This document shows, one piece after another, positions 6,092 through 6,285 of a stretch of 6,285 nucleotides of DNA. Both the position numbers and the translations under genes were made by a program. The stretch is from assembly GCA_021786135.1 (NCBI GenBank), contig JAJYNV010000189.1:1-6285 (forward strand), in the 5' to 3' direction. Within the stretch, counting starts at the first letter, position 1. Each line of letters starts with the position of its first letter. This DNA comes from Bacillota bacterium (GTDB lineage Bacteria > Bacillota > Sulfobacillia > JAJZYS01 > JAJYTV01). The notes beneath the pieces are model-generated. The model saw nothing but the letters and a program-made list of their open reading frames with translations, did no database searches and was not told the DNA's origin.

Positions 6092-6285
6092 TCAAGCAAT
6101 GGCGAAGAAGGGGAGCGTCCCTGTCCGGCCTGAAGAGAGGGGATCCCAGGCTGCAAGATCCCCGGTCAGGGCAGAAGACCGGTCGCCCCGGAGCCGTCGC
6201 ACCGAACGTATTCATGACCTCAGGTGCGGCCGGGACAGGGCACGTGACGCCCGTCGAGCGCCCGCCGCGCAGCGGCGGGAAGCAA
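6092..6285 (+). ncRNA. T-box riboswitch leader (tRNA-sensing), 3'-truncated by window edge
   Basis: T-box leaders read the charging state of a tRNA and control a downstream aminoacyl-tRNA synthetase or amino-acid gene. Stem I signs: AGAGAG (6134-6139) and an apical loop with GGCTGCAAG (6149-6157), held by the helix GGGGATC/GATCCCC (6139-6145 with 6157-6163). Below it CCTGA (6129-6133) can pair with TCAGG (6166-6170), and GGGG (6110-6113) with CCCC (6186-6189). A Stem II-like helix of eight pairs (6196-6203 with 6223-6230, one G-U) follows. Then comes GAC-A-GGGC/GCCCGTC (6234-6241 with 6249-6255) and a perfect Stem III-like hairpin CCCGCCGC-GCA-GCGGCGGG (6261-6279), then AAGCAA at the edge, just where the conserved AGGGTGG-N-ACCGCG element should begin. 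That element, the terminator and the regulated gene are outside. No coding sequence is expected in this stretch. Confidence 0.75.

Noticed and set aside
5580..6215. 211-codon minus-strand open frame across the VOC gene and the leader
   Set aside because: It runs antisense to a well-recognised VOC protein, through the hairpin and into the T-box leader, and its product resembles no family.
6092..6285. SRP RNA (ffs/scr), suggested by its position after a tadA-like gene as in the Bacillus tadA-scr-dnaX order
   Set aside because: The conserved GGAAGGAAGCAGCC-type apical motif is absent, whereas T-box Stem I motifs are present.
1..6285. CRISPR arrays, insertion sequences, tRNA or rRNA genes, attachment sites
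   Set aside because: No regularly spaced repeats, transposase signatures, terminal repeats, or tRNA/rRNA-like sequences were seen on either strand.

Overview
This window is strongly G+C-rich and reads like the chromosome of a high-G+C, spore-forming member of the Bacillota. Four things suggest this: lon directly followed by engB/ysxC, a SpoVB-type flippase, a probable T-box leader at the right edge, and a Bacillus-type LexA-like box. This is inference; no rRNA or other taxonomic marker is present.

Left part, plus strand (1-2413): the C-terminal half of the ATP-dependent protease Lon, cut by the window edge, overlaps by one base the start of the ribosome-assembly GTPase EngB. After a 74-base gap comes a RimJ/RimL-like GNAT acetyltransferase. 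Its C-terminal tail runs into the oppositely oriented next gene, giving a 120-bp tail-to-tail overlap.

Middle, minus strand (4719 down to 2294): a SpoVB-like polysaccharide/lipid flippase with about 14 membrane segments is followed, through an ATGA stop/start overlap, by a lipoprotein that resembles an ABC-transporter solute-binding protein. No permease or ATPase partner is visible. The two form one translationally coupled unit.

Right part, plus strand (4870-6285): a zinc-dependent nucleoside deaminase of the TadA/CMP-deaminase fold with an extra C-terminal region is transcribed divergently from the flippase. Next is a small VOC (glyoxalase-fold) protein with its own AT-rich promoter, in which a LexA-like operator lies between the -35 and -10 boxes. 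A long GC-rich hairpin closes this unit. It abuts a near-consensus promoter (TTGACA, 17 bp, GATACT) that should drive a structured leader. That leader carries the AGAGAG and GCTGCAAG elements of T-box Stem I, a Stem II-like helix and a perfect Stem III-like hairpin. The window stops where the conserved T-box/antiterminator sequence would be expected, so the controlled gene (probably an aminoacyl-tRNA synthetase or amino-acid gene) lies just outside.

Most of the window is housekeeping. The points most worth following are the T-box, the putative SOS operator on the VOC gene, and the SpoVB/orphan solute-binding lipoprotein pair.
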